From positions 62,001 through 126,000 of the forward strand of contig NW_019173959.1 in assembly GCF_001642475.1 (NCBI RefSeq): 64,000 nucleotides of DNA, read 5' to 3'. The position numbers and the translations under genes were made by a program. This document shows, piece by piece, positions 1 through 12,180 of the stretch; the stretch's first letter is position 1; every line of letters starts with the position of its first letter. The notes under the pieces are model-generated. The model did no database searches, was not told the origin of the DNA, and was given only the letters and a program-made list of their open reading frames with translations. Source of the stretch: Fonsecaea monophora (Eukaryota; Ascomycota; Eurotiomycetes; Chaetothyriales; Herpotrichiellaceae).

Positions 1-1918
1 GGAGAACCAAGACTCTTCGGGGACTATTTGCACTTGTATGCCCAGCAAAGGCCCACAAGAATGTTCAGGCAATGGTTGATATGGTTTCGCGGGGGAAGTT
101 CCTGGCAGGTCAGCGAACCAAGGCGCATGCAAGTGTGGACTGATCAGCACACAAAGATACCTGATTGATCAATGACCACATACTAGTAGGGGTATATGGT
201 GATGCAGATATGTATAGATCATGGCATTGGGGGACTCACAGCTGCGTCGTCGGTCCAATTCTTCGCCATCTCACCCCAGCCATTCACAATCAGCCCAAAT
301 ATTCGACGTCATATTATTGGCTGTTCACTCGAATGACAGCGATCCTTCTCATTATCTGCATATTATTGTGCACATGAGTAGGCGCTAGCTGGATAACGAA
401 TGCCTTCGGTGATCGACGATCTGGACGGTGGCCGAAAGGTATCACGATTTCTGCTGAATATTGTAGACCACCAGATACGCGAGGCAGACCAGTGATTCGA
501 AGGGTATAGCTCAATGTAAGACATTCAGGGACCAAAGTTAGATGAGGAGAACAAAGAGAGGTCATAGAGAAAGAAGGTGTGATGAAAGAGTGACAACAAA
601 GCAAGGGTTACGTGGAGGGGTTGAAGAGGGGACCTGATTTGGTCTGACAAAGAAATATTGGCGCAACGTTCCCGAGTGACACTGCAAGCTCGTCTGTCAG
701 ACAGAACGATTCTTGAAGCCAAGCACCCAAGGTCGAGCACGTCAAAGGCTGAGAATTTTGCTCGTCTCTTTCTCTCACTGTAATTCTCGTCACCCTCCAA
801 TGCAACCAGAGGCATCATTCATGACGACGCATTCACACCCTCTGAGAGTGGAGTGCACTGCGACTGTAGCACGACTTTGAACCCTGTGTCTGGTATTTTC
901 TCAGACGCAGCCTTTGGTAAGCTAAGATCGGCATGTGAATCACCGTTGATGTCGGATGTCGTCCGTCATGCGATTTATAGCTCTTCGTGAGCCTTACTTC
1001 ATCCCAGTCAGGTCTCACCGGTGGTTCTGACAGAATCGATGACGTCTTCCTTCTGAATTCCCCGACTGTCCACGTCAACGGAAATGCCCAGTCGGTGCTT
1101 ATCTAACCCAGATGCCAGCTGACAAACGGGGCTCCTACTTGTATGCTTGCAGCAGTGTCACTTCCTGAAGCGGATGATGGAGCTGTGTGAAACATCACAG
1201 AGAACATCCGGACGGTACGGACCATGCCAGACCTTTCCGAGCATATTCCCGCATGCTGAATGCAATGCCATTGAAGATGCTCTCGACGGGCTGGCAGAAA
1301 GGATACATGCTCGGCGACCCAGGTTGATACCATGAACTACGCCACTCCACCGACCTACGTGCCCATACACGAGAATTAGTGCTTCGATCTGATGGTCTTC
1401 TGACTAAGGTGAATGATATCATGTCCTCTTGATCATACTCGTGGGGCTTCATTGTGGTCAGCCTCGGGGCCCCAGGTCCAGCCAACAATTCCGATGCACT
1501 GGTTGTCGCCACTTCCGGCATCATTTCAATTCAGTGCGGGAGAATCCGGGTACAAGCCCGGGAGACTGTGCCCGTACAGCGGTGAGAAATCTGCTTCCCA
1601 GTGGACGGCGAGCGAGAATTCGGGGATGCTGCAAGTGTACTGGCTACACCTCAAATTGCTCAGTTCAACGGATGACGCTGTTGGCATTTTGGTGCTATTC
1701 AATATCGCGCTACACGCAATATGCAGGCCAGTTACCTGGCGTGTTGGGTATTCGATCATTCTCATCACAGAATCGTGTCATAGTGAACGCTGTAAGTTAT
1801 CCAAGCAACTCCGGCACACCCAACGCCAAAACCGGCTGCCAAGATGTCTGGAATCCGATCCAGACAGCTGCCACGCAAGACAACAGATACCAAAGACCCA
1901 GCTTTCGGTACTCATCCC
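1..1918. other. intergenic, no gene recognised
   Basis: No reading frame here looks like a conserved protein or shows fungal splice structure. The two longest open frames overlap each other on the same strand (1413-1991 and 1429-1953), which is typical of chance. Nothing resembling an RNA gene or mobile element was seen. Confidence 0.5.
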
Positions 1919-2443
1919 TCATATACCCTCCAATTTCAATTCCTTTGCAATGATGTCTGCCCACTCGTCAATCTCGCCCCAGTCGCGGTGATCTCCCCAC
2001 CGCCCACCGATGCAGCTCCAGAGACATCGAACAGGCGCCGGGGTCTCTGCACCGTCATCCTTTCCCGCGAACAGACGGTGCTCTCGGACCTTGGGCAGCT
2101 TTCGGAGGACAACCTCTTCGATCTGGCGGGACTCGCGGCGCACGGCTCGGTCTCGGACCCATTTCGATCCGACGGCCGGGGCCATGCCGACGCTGAAGGT
2201 CCAGGTGGGCTTCGTCTGGAGACCCATGGCCTCGACGTCGAGGAACTTTTGTGCGTCCAGCAGCCACTTTTGATTGTGCACGGCGCTGCCCAAGATGACA
2301 GCGCTGTAGTTCTCCACGCTGAATACATGGTCGACGGACCGGCAGTCGACGGCAAAGCCATCGGCGTGGAGGCGCGAGGCGATGCGTTCTGCTACCTCTC
2401 TCGTCGAGCCGTGAGAGGTCGCATAGGCGATTAAGATAGGCAT
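1919..2443 (-). CDS. flavodoxin-domain protein, HemG-like
   Basis: Single-exon protein of 174 residues. It starts with MPILIAYATSHGSTREVAERI, a beta strand followed by a phosphate-binding loop (residues 7-14) that in flavodoxins holds the FMN phosphate. Length and fold order match the flavodoxin / menaquinone-dependent protoporphyrinogen oxidase (HemG) family, and the C-terminal third (RWGDHRDWGEIDEWADIIAKEL) resembles the HemG tail. A soluble FMN redox protein is therefore likely. Its substrate cannot be read from the sequence; fungi normally make haem with an unrelated FAD-dependent Hem14, so this is probably not the haem enzyme. The start is the first ATG and lies directly before the loop strand. 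The gene stands alone, with more than 2 kb to its upstream neighbour. Bacterial proteins of this type are common, so acquisition by transfer is possible but not shown. Confidence 0.75.
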   Translation of the reverse strand: MPILIAYATSHGSTREVAERIASRLHADGFAVDCRSVDHVFSVENYSAVILGSAVHNQKWLLDAQKFLDVEAMGLQTKPTWTFSVGMAPAVGSKWVRDRAVRRESRQIEEVVLRKLPKVREHRLFAGKDDGAETPAPVRCLWSCIGGRWGDHRDWGEIDEWADIIAKELKLEGI

Positions 2444-5421
2444 TGGTGTGGGTGAGGGGAGAGAGGCCGGCGATGGATGGTCTCGGTCCTGGTGATCAAC
2501 CTCGAGTCGAGACGTGGTTGGCGATTTGTAAGTGATAGTTTAGGTGTTGGTCTTTAAGTTCCCTTTTTTCTTTGGGTACAATATTTGTTAGATGTTTGCA
2601 AGAAGGCGTTATGGGGTGAGAGTATATATGTAGGCCACGGGCTAACAAGATGCCGTAGGTGGGTCTATTCTTGTAGTGTGCCTCGGAGAGCGGATTAAGA
2701 AGAATTATGTCGGGGTAAGGCTGAGGGGGGTTCGGATAGATCTGGCTTGCTGACTTGGACAAAGTCGGATAACGGATTGATTATTACGTTACCTTGGTAT
2801 ATTTGGTGCCAATGCTGGAGAACAGAAAGCGGGATATGGCAAGATGATGGGGGGGAATGTGGGATTACATGTACATGTACATATACAAATAACAGAGATC
2901 TTGTTCTTTTCCCTTCTCTGCCTCTCTATTTACCCAGCTCGAAATCAAACTTCTCGGCACGCGAAACAACAACTACGAGGGTGATTATGATGTTATGATG
3001 AATATTTTGACTCGCCGTCTCGTCTCCACAGACTCATTACCACACAAGGACAAGGACAAGTACTACCCAGTCAAGAGCGTGGCAGACGACCTACCTGGAC
3101 AAGGACAAGGACGAGTCCGAGTACGAGTCCGAGTTAAACATCACCGACATGTGGTGTGGTGGTCAGAACCCGAGTGAGATTTGACGGGCGAGGGACCAAC
3201 TGATCAACCCGCGTCTTTTTCACCCTCGTCCCCCTCGTCCAACCGAATTCCTACTTTACGCACTTTGACTCTAACGAAACTAACCAACCGGCCGGCCGGA
3301 CGCAAATGGAAGGCCTCGCTCATGTCCATGCCGTGACGGCCGTGACCCCGGATCGTGAGCGTGAGCGTCATTTGACAAGAAGGAAAAGACCCAGGGCCAG
3401 CCAGGTGCCAGGCCAACAAGACCGAGAACTTGAAAAGCAAGAAATGCTTACCAGAAACGAAAAAGTTTACTCGATAAAGCCGCAAGTTGCAACAGCACGA
3501 CCGCATCTGGGCGTTTTACCCTTTCTTGCCTTACTCCCTACTATTACCTCCCTGTGTGAGGGTGAATCCTTTTGTCGCTTCGCTTGTCTTGACCCCTGTA
3601 GACGCCCCCCTCCACCTGCCTCGCCTCGCCTCGCCTCTCGGCGGGTTTTTTTTTTCCATCTTTTCGGGATCCGACCACTGAAGAAAGTCCCGAGCGCCTT
3701 CTACGGGCCATTGGGGGGCATCTTCGCTAGAAAAAGAGAATCCCTTTCCGCAAAATCCGGAGGCACCTACTACTACTACTAACTTCTAACTACGTCTAGG
3801 ACAAAAGGTCTACCAAGTAGGTAGGTAGTGTGGTCGGGCAACTTCTCTCGGACTTGTTTAAAGGTCGAGCTGCGAGTAAAAATTCACCGAGCTCCGATTA
3901 CCTAGAGGCGGCGAGTGAGCGTACACACGAGAAAATGTATGATAACTAACTAGGTAGGTAAATGGTAATGATGCGCCTGTCCGTGAGAACCCTACCTTGG
4001 AGGGGCCGTGAAGAGGGGCAGACGATGTTAACTCTACTCTCACTCTTTCGACGGATTCCATACCTACCTACCTACCACCGCCTACACTACCGAATACACG
4101 CACAGGCACCGGAGTCCAGGTACTGATGAACGACCATGTGTGTGGGCGGTGGTAAAGCAACTAGACTGATGATTCGGTGGGCACGGTAGCGCGGTGGCAG
4201 GGGTGGCAAGGCTGGCCTGATAGATGCCGGCTGCGTCCGGGATGATGTAGCCCCACGAGTGCTGCCACAGCCGTGTACCTCGTATTATGTAAGTACATGC
4301 CTCTAGACGCCACAAACACCGCAGACACGTGCAGGTACAAGTAGAACAAGTACAAGTACGAGACCGAGCGACCGGGAGACCGGGAGACCGGGGGACCGAG
4401 GAACCGAGTAAAGTATTTATCCATTTGACAAAACACGTGCAAATACATACTTTTTACAAGTAGGTCGCGCCCATTCGCAAAGTACGAGGACAAGACAAAT
4501 ATGATTTAGATGGAAGAAATGGAATGGAATGAAATGAAACACCGCAAGGCCCGCACGCTGAGTGAGGTGAGTCAGTTGACTGACTCGTTAATACTATGTA
4601 TGTACTTCCCGTTCAGATTGCCTCATTCTCATTACGCGAGATGACCCTGTGCCCTCGCGCCAACCTGGGGATTGGTGCGTTGATCGGGATACCTGTTCTG
4701 GAAGTCCTTTGTGATCAATAGGGAGCGTGCTTGGACGTGAACTTAGCAGCTACGAGCACGCGTATTTGTACAAGACCTTCTCGGATTCGTCCGTAAGAGT
4801 ACAAGCAAGTACTTGTTATTTGCCTTGGTATATATGTATGTACACGTGCCCATTTACCCGACGAGGCCAGGCAGCGAGGCAGTTGTGCCTCGATCCGATC
4901 TCGATTCGGTTCGAGAAGGGTTGGCACGCACCCTCATGGGACGGACTGGCCCTACTGATAGACCATCACAAACCAAGTTCATGGCTGCGTGTCCGCCCAG
5001 ATGGTGGTCTCCTTAAATGAATAACCTTTGATACAGAGCCCGAAAAATACCCAATGACCCATAAATCAACGACGCCTGAGTTCATCGTGAACGAGGCCTG
5101 CCCTTCAAAACGCCAGTGTTCCGTTCCATATAAGAATTGCGGTCGTCAACGTAAAGCGTGGCGTGTTATACAGCGAGGAAATCCGTCAGATCTGCATTTT
5201 GGTCCTGCCGACACGAAGACATGTCAGCATCTGTATCTTCCCAAGGTCTGAGAGTGATATGTTGGTGCTTGTGGCGGGGTTGTCCATGTGCCTCATTCCT
5301 CGCATCATCGAGGATGGATGAGATGCCCACTTCATCTCCCTAGAAACCATAGGAAACGAAAGAGGGTAAGAGCGTGAGAGAGACAGAGGAAGGAAAGCAT
5401 TGGTTGTTAGGTTTTGCACTC
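2444..5421. other. long intergenic stretch with simple repeats
   Basis: Nearly 3 kb without a convincing gene. It holds short imperfect repeats: CAAGGA/CGAGTC units near 3045-3135, GTAGGTAG units at 3815-3830 and 3948-3960, CCTACCTACC at 4061-4077 and an ACCGGGAG tandem near 4362-4405. Several TACAAGTAC-type palindromic words are scattered through it. Confidence 0.5.
4362..4408. repeat. short tandem repeat, ACCGGGAG-like units
   Basis: Five to six imperfect copies of an 8-9 bp unit (GACCGGGA and variants GACCGGGG, GACCGAGG) stand in tandem in a gene-free region. Confidence 0.6.
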
Positions 5422-5831
5422 TCAAAACTTACCCAATGCTTCCTCTATCCTCGTCCTGTTCGTCCTCAAAAGTCGCACCTCTCAATCCAAGGCACAGGTC
5501 GAAAAGGGATTGGCTCAGTTCGGTAGGAGGAGATATTGCTTACCCAGCAATACACCAGGAAGGCAGCCTCGGAGGTCAGCGCCCCCAGGGCGAGGTAACT
5601 GGTCACATCGCGGATGGCCTCAGGCACTGTGGCCCAGTGCGTCTGGGCTGTCTGGGCTGTCTTGGAGGCCTTGGAGAGGATCCTCTGCGACGCCGAGTGC
5701 GGGAGGATGTGTTGGTGGTGGAAGTGCAGTGCCGGATGGTGCACCGCGGTTCTCAACGCTCCTGGTGAGGCGGAGGAAAAAGTGCGGGCACTCTGAGCCA
5801 GGCGGTTGACGGGGATTCGCATGGGAGGCAT
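5422..5831 (-). CDS. small predicted mitochondrial protein, one intron
   Basis: Proposed CDS is complement(join(5422..5478,5544..5831)), 114 residues. The N-terminus (MPPMRIPVNRLAQSARTFSS) is Arg/Ser-rich without acidic residues, as in mitochondrial presequences. A hydrophobic stretch near residues 76-95 (SYLALGALTSEAAFLVYCW) may be a membrane helix, and a basic tail follows (VRLLRTNRTRIEEALGKF). The 65-nt intron has donor GTAAGC and acceptor GAGAG, and joins TGG to GTG in phase 0. Without splicing the frame runs on as an unrelated 25-residue tail, so the spliced form is an inference based on the alternating basic/helical tail. The family is not recognised. An inner-membrane or respiratory-chain accessory protein is one possibility. 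Confidence 0.45.
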
Positions 5832-8525
5832 GTTGTTTCTTGTGGTGGATTGGATAGATTTGTTTGGAGGTATTCAAGGAGGTGGATGTGTAATACTTGT
5901 ATGTGGATGGCTAAACCTTCAAGCGGGTTGAGATGACGTTTCGTATCTCTTTGTGGAAAGGGTGGTATCACTGGATGCTGCTAGTATAGAAGAATCTGGT
6001 ATCAAGTACTTGTAGGTGATAAAGAGGTTCTTGTATGCGTGTGTACTTGTCTGGAGGTTGTTGATTGTGTGGTGTCTGTGTAGATGCCAGCCAGGCTTGC
6101 CACACCATCGCGAAACCAGACGGCTTATATCCTGAGGAGCCATGTGTATGGCAATTCGTCGATACCGATATCGTCTCGTGCATGACTCTAGAACGCGGAG
6201 AGACATGGCACTAACGTTTCGTTGTTCGGAGACGGGGAGCCGAGTTGTGTGCGTGCGCCACTACCAAAGACAGTTCCGTGGACAGAGTGAGCAGAGCAGA
6301 GAGTTGCTGCGGCATGTGCGCAGGTGCGCAGTCACGCTACGGTATCGGGTGCGTGGTTGTCTGCCATCATCAGCTGACCCAGGCAGTTTTACCAGTACGC
6401 GCCAGTAATACCACAGACATGCTCCGTCGGGGCTCCGTTATTGCCCCGAGTTTTACCTGGGCAGCCCTGGGCAGCACCTGGACAGTCCAGAACAGGGCAG
6501 ACAGGGGCAGCGGAACCCGCCGACAACGATAACGGCGACGATCCAATGGGCTGAACCACCTGGGCACTCATCCTCTTACTTCGCAGGTACAATACCGGTA
6601 ACCAAACGTACACGAGCGACATATCACCTTACCTACCACCCTACCACTCTACAATACCCTTCCTACTCGTTCCCTGCTCTGTTTGCGTGCTTGCTTACGA
6701 ATAGATCCATCACTCAGCCAACGTTATCCTGGGAACCTGGACAATACCGTCTGTTTTTCGTCTCACATGCTTCCCGTTCCCTTGTATTGCCGTTACCTAT
6801 AGTACCTACAATACCTAGGTAGGCAGACTGTGAGGATTGCAGGATGGACAGAGTCGAGTCTCCGCCGTGACGCCTCAAGACAGAGACGAAGACGAAAACT
6901 GATCGCCGATGAATGTCTGCTCGTAACTACCGACATGGCACCTGGCACCAGACCATTTTGACCCCGTGCCTCACTTGCCCATCCACTCATCCCATCGTCG
7001 ACTTGTCCTCCAGTGGCGCCATCGAGAGAATTTGAGGCGCAAGCAAGAAGCGTTGTTTCAAGAGCTGGATTCCGGGCCTGCAGATCACTTCCGCTGCCTT
7101 TTTCAAAACTCGGATTCGAAGCTCGGTATAGCAGACTTGTCCTTGTAGTAGTCACCTGTGTTCGTCTACAGTAACACGCACTGGCCGAATCTCTTTGTTT
7201 GAGCACTGAGCAGATACTCCAGCCGAAGACCTCTACTGGTCCCGAGTACCTCGTAAAGGATCCAATTACCTTTTTCGGAGCTGATTCCGCGATATCAAGG
7301 TTCAAGGTTTTCCTGAGATCCCCATACCCACTTGTACAGTACTTTTTACATGTCCTCCGTACGTCCGTCCACAAGTAGCGTCTATGCAGGGTCCAACAAG
7401 CATTCGCTCGCTCGCTCGCTCGCGCACAATGACGAACGTACGGTCTCAGACGTGCGGGTCACTCACCCACGAGGACTCGAGCCCAAAGGGATCATGCGGA
7501 TGTAGTGACCAAAGTACAAGTACGTCGCTGACTGGAGGCGGGTTATAAATCAACCAAGGATAGACGTGGCCATCACTTCCAAAGTTGGATCGGATATGTT
7601 CAGAAATAATTTCATTTCAAAAGGGCGAAGATGAGATGATAGTCCTATCACCCGCAACTGCACGCATTCATTCCCATGCTCTGATCGAGCCTCAAACATC
7701 GTGTCTCAGCAAGCAAATATTCCGTCTATAAAATCCTGCCCTAGTGGCGACTCAAGCCCCAATAGAGGCGAGTCATAGCCTGCGGTTTTCCACCCCGGAA
7801 ATAAAAGGGGATTCGGAAAGAGAAGAAAAAAAGAACAACATCATGCCATCAAACGCTTCTTCATACACGGCTGTGCGTGTAGTGGGTATCGTAGCAATTA
7901 AAAACAAGTGGTGATCAACAACGAAGGGGGAAAATCCTCTTGGATTATTCCCTTCTCACTTTTCCCATAACCAGATTTGCTTGCAAGCTGTACTTTTGGT
8001 AACAGGTAGCTTTTCTTCTGGGGTTCCTTCTCTTTCTGAAGCTTTGCAGAACAGACGTAGCACCGACAATTCTCCCGTGGTATTAGATTCATGTTCGAAT
8101 TAGTAGTAGAAGTGTCCGCCGCAGTCTTCAAACCATGAAAGTAAACTTTTCTTCAGAGGCCTGTTCCCTCATGCCACAACTTTTTCTGCTTCTCTTCAAA
8201 GGAATCTCTTAGGAGATGAGGAAGTCGTCACCGCAAGAATTGGCATTAATCCCGTGTGTATGTGAATGGTCTCCCAAGATAGAATGATGGTAACCAAACC
8301 CATAAGTCGTGATCGTGACTGACAGTATGTATCGTCGAGAGAAGGGAAAAAGAACAACGTCTTGCGGCGGTGGCTCGTAACTGATGGAGTCGTGATTTCG
8401 ATATTCGTCACTGGAAGGCGCGGTATGGTCCTGTGGTCCCAATGGATACAACAAAGTTTTTTTGTTGGATGTGTAATCGCAGATAGATATTTGGCACTCG
8501 CAAGAGTCGATCTGATGACTTGCCA
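5832..8525. other. intergenic, no gene recognised
   Basis: 2.7 kb with only short chance frames. Contains an ACCTAGGTAGG word at 6811-6826, a (CGCT)n run at 7405-7424 and TACAAGTAC words near 7515. The reading frame at 6793-7374 on the minus strand has no fungal family features. Confidence 0.45.
7405..7424. repeat. (CGCT)n microsatellite
   Basis: Five tandem copies of the tetranucleotide CGCT in an intergenic region. Confidence 0.8.
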
Positions 8526-9630
8526 TTATGGTTGCTGCATCGACATCTGTGACTGTTGCGCTTGTTGCGCCTGTTGTTGCGACTGGAGCTGCAGTCGGAC
8601 CATTTGCTTGAGCAGGGCGCAGTCTTCGCACTTGACGAGCTTCTCGAGCGTCCGAACTCTGTCGTTCAGTCGCTTGATCTCGTCCGTCATGTGCCGCATC
8701 GACACCTCGCTCTGGTGGACGTAGTTGACCGCGTCTGTCATGACGTCGGACTTGCGCACCCTTGTTCGTGGGTCGTGCATACCCGGTGTTTCGTCCGTCG
8801 TAAGGCCGGCCAGGCGAGCAGGAGATCCAATAGTGTTCAGCGTGCGGTGCAACTGCATGATCTTACCATTGAGGTTGTCACGGTACCGTCGTTCGACGAT
8901 CGAGTGGGCTTGTTTTGCTCGGGCTTGCGCCGCTTCCTCATCGCTCGAAGAACCCTTGCGTGCCCGCCTACCTCGTGTCTTGGGGAGGCTGTCGTTACTG
9001 GCCCTTCTCAGTTGTTTGACGTTACCGGTACTGATTCTGGATGGCATTCTTGTGAGTTCCTCGTTTTGGTTGGACATCTTCGGCGAGAGGGCCGACAGGT
9101 TGAAGTCTTCCATCTCAGGGTTGTTGAGGAGTTGCAGGCATGCTGGGACTGTTCCACAACTCCGCGGAGACAGGTTGTCGCCCTGTATCAGATTAAGACC
9201 GCATGAGAAGGACGGGTCGTTCTGCTCATAGCCCGGCTCGGGCTTGATGGGGAAGTCGGCGAACTGCTGAGAGTTGTCTGTTGAGATTGACGAAGTGTTG
9301 AAGAAAGGTTCTGAGGACATGGTATCATTTGTTGCTGATAGCCCAGAGTCCTGACCAGCAGCATCGAAATTCAGATACTGCGAATAGACGGGGGACGGGG
9401 CATTCTGCTCGGTTGGAAGCTCAGGGTTGGAATCGTAGTAAGATTGGTCCTTCGGATACTGAGGATAGCTCCCAAAGGAGTTGGAGGAGGCGAATTCAAC
9501 ACCATTCCAGCTTGGTTGCTGCATCAATTAGTGCCTGTGGCAAAGGGGAGCTGGCAAAACAAAAGTGCCAACGTACTTGATCCGGGTATGAAGGTCGCTG
9601 GTATTGGGGGTATGTTTGTGTGTAGGCCAT
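8526..9630 (-). CDS. bHLH transcription factor
   Basis: CDS is complement(join(8526..9518,9577..9630)), 348 residues. Exon 1 encodes 18 residues (MAYTQTYPQYQRPSYPDQ). The 58-nt intron has donor GTACGT and acceptor TGCAG and joins in phase 0 to QPSWNG. The N-terminal half is Ser/Asn/Pro-rich and probably disordered or activating. A basic patch (RGRRARKG, about residues 200-207) precedes the bHLH region at about 219-290. The basic helix reads KQAHSIVERRYRDNLNGKI. The Tyr after ERR is the residue that marks SREBP-type bHLH proteins, where Arg is usual. A leucine-containing helix follows (about 297-315) and a Gln-rich tail ends the protein. No membrane segments are present, so it is not a membrane-tethered SREBP. 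It most likely acts as a dimeric nuclear regulator of unknown targets. Confidence 0.88.
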
Positions 9631-11464
9631 GGTAGGCTCAAACCTTTGTTGTCGGTGGATTGACTGTGATGTGAGGTGAATATGGTTCTTGAAGTGTGGA
9701 TTGATTTGCACACATAGTGGCACAATGTCTGCTGGTGGTGGAAAGGCGGTTGCTTATGAGAACGTTGTAAACAGAGTTCTTTTTGCATCATAGCGGAGAG
9801 GCAAGTCCGAACGAGCCACGCGATTTGCGACTAGGAAGACAGTCTCCAACTGAGGTCTCCATAGTAGTAGGAGTCAGGAACCGAGACTCGGAAACAGGTG
9901 TCAGACCACCAGTTTGACACGCTCACGACGCGAACGGCACTCAGAAACGGTAGTCTCCGTGGGAGAAAGAGGCATGTCATTGGTGAGGAAGAGGGAGGAA
10001 AAGATGGGTTTGCGGGTCATCTGAGAGACACAAGAGAGGAACTGCTGGGCGCAGGCAGGGACAGGGCCACGAGGCACGATAGGGCATGATAAAAGACTTA
10101 CTGGGCTAAGCAGCTCCGGGTTTCCTCCTTGGGCCCCCGAGAAAGCGGAAATGGCCCATTACTCCCTCTTGGGGATGCATGTGCTTGCTCTGGGCTGTCC
10201 TATGGCGGGCTTTCTCGGGGCTCGGAGCCTGTAGGGTTCTCGGGTACCTGGCTGCCAGGGTGCCAGGGTATATCGTAGGGGCACCAAGGGCACCCACGGC
10301 GGTCCCCAATGCCCACAGAAGCATAGCCTAGTGGCCCCTAACACCTAGTGAGCCAACTGAGCCAGGTGGATGCTCGCCAAGACATCCATATAATCTGAGG
10401 CACATTGGCTACTCGTTCACATTTCTTGTACCAGTATACAGTATGCTGGAAGAGGATATTTTGCCCATGCTCGGTCCTTTATGGTTTGGTCAGCAAAGAG
10501 AAATGTGCAGAATACCACACCCACCAGATGCACCACTCCAAGCCTCTGTAAGACACGGCGAATCGGTCCAGCGGACACTTGCTCGTATATCGGGATCTGA
10601 ATGCCTGGCGCGGACATGGAAGGGCGTGGCAGGGCAAGGCTGGGACAGGTACGACCAAGGCACCGCTCACCCTACAGAGCACTTTGTTCTTGTATAAAAG
10701 TACAAGTACTGTCTTGACAGCTGGAAATGGACTTCCTTCATTGCGACCGTGACTGGCAAACTCTTTTTTCCTGTGCGAGGCTTTCCTAAGTGCCCTCCCG
10801 CCTTTTAACTTCGGAGACGCAGTTAGTTCGGAGGATATGAATAATAGAAGGCACCGCCAACACTATCAAACTACTTTTGTAATTGCCAAGATCACACGTC
10901 ATCTCAGAAAGTTCAGGACGATGACTATGTTTCGGAACGAAGAAGCCGTACGAGGTACGAGGTACTTGTGCTCAGTTCACTATTGACCAACAGAGGTCGG
11001 GTTGGCAATACCGACGCCAATGATGCTAATGGGCCAATGCTCAGCACTCAGGTACAAGAAGACGGTATTTACATAATCATCTTGACTCGCATGAGTGAAT
11101 TGACCTCATCTTGCTTGGTACCTACATACCAAGGGGTATCAACATTGGCACTCACCTGACTCGCACCTCACGCCATACTTGTAATGCTACACCAGCAAAA
11201 ACCACGAGGACAAAATGTACGGATATTGCCGCCTTTTTTTAAAATTCACAAAGGTGGTAAGGTATACCATGTGATTTTTTTTTTCATTGAGGGCTAAAAT
11301 ACCGAGCAAACGATGTGTGCTGTGGTGTACTTGCTGTGGTATAAAGTTGTCGACCACAAGGCATGGAGTCTGAGGCTGACAACTTATATCAACTATATCG
11401 ACAAAAGTCCCGAATTTAACTCGACACAAAACATCTTCTAACAAATCTCCCACCAACACCGAAA
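9631..11464. other. intergenic, no gene recognised
   Basis: No supported gene. The GC-rich part near 10130-10330 has overlapping CCAGGGTGCCAGGG repeats and a short CCTGGC/GCCAGG palindrome near 10249-10261. TACAAGTAC words lie near 10700. The stretch serves as divergent promoter region for the bHLH gene and the MARVEL-like gene. Confidence 0.45.
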
Positions 11465-12180
11465 ATGAAGTTTAGAACAAGGGAACTCGACCTCTCCAGA
11501 GCTCTCGATGAGACATTCCTCCGCATTGCCGAAATCGGCCTGCGCGTGCTAGAAGGCGTCTGGTCCATCATCATCATTGGTTTCATGGCCGCTGTCATGA
11601 GTGGTCTAGCAGACGTCGATGCAGACGTGCCACGGAAAGCCACCGCGACCGTGGTAATTGCCTGCATCTGCACCGTCTACGCGGGCATCACCATCTTGCC
11701 CATGTTCTTTGGAGGGGCCCTGTTCTTCTCCGTCTCCGCCGTCTTTGATATCCTCTTTGTGGCTGCCTGGGCCACCCTGATTGGTCTGTGGGATGGCGAC
11801 GCCACGGACTCATGTCGGGTCTTCAAGACCAAATACTTTGATGGCCGGCCTTCCCGGTCGCTCTTCGACACCGATTGCAAGCTTGTCAAAGCCATGTTTG
11901 CATTTATGATTGTCAATCTGTGAGCATTACCATCCCATTCTGTAGTCCTTTCATTTGCTGATTTGAGGGATGTAGGGTATCTTTCTTGGGCTCCGCAGTC
12001 ATCTGCTTCTGCCTCCGCCTCATCGAGCTCGACTACCCGACCCTCTGGAGAGTCGGTTCACACCCCGAAAATCTCACCAGGCGCGGAAGACAAGCACACT
12101 GTGCCTGCTGCAAGCACAACACGAGCAACCCGTCACCGCACCGGACCTCCACAGCCGAGAGTACCGCGCCAATGGTGTAA
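11465..12180 (+). CDS. MARVEL-like four-helix membrane protein
   Basis: CDS is join(11465..11919,11976..12180), 219 residues. The 56-nt intron has donor GTGAGC and acceptor TGTAG. It splits a Leu codon and restores the fourth membrane helix (FMIVNL joined to VSFLGSAVICFC). Four hydrophobic segments are visible at about residues 31-50, 59-80, 82-108 and 140-165. A short loop with DGDATDSC...YFDGRPSRS lies between helices 3 and 4, the pattern of fungal MARVEL-type proteins of the plasma membrane. The C-terminal tail is polar, Ser/Thr/Pro-rich and holds a CACC cluster that could be lipidated. A role in membrane organisation is inferred from the fold only. An unspliced reading would stop at once after the third loop, so the intron is well supported. 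Confidence 0.75.

Noticed and set aside
1413..1991. 192-codon plus-strand frame
   Set aside because: Overlaps another long frame on the same strand, has no motif and no splice structure.
6793..7374. 193-codon minus-strand frame
   Set aside because: Arg/Ser/Cys-rich composition typical of chance frames; no domain or conserved pattern.
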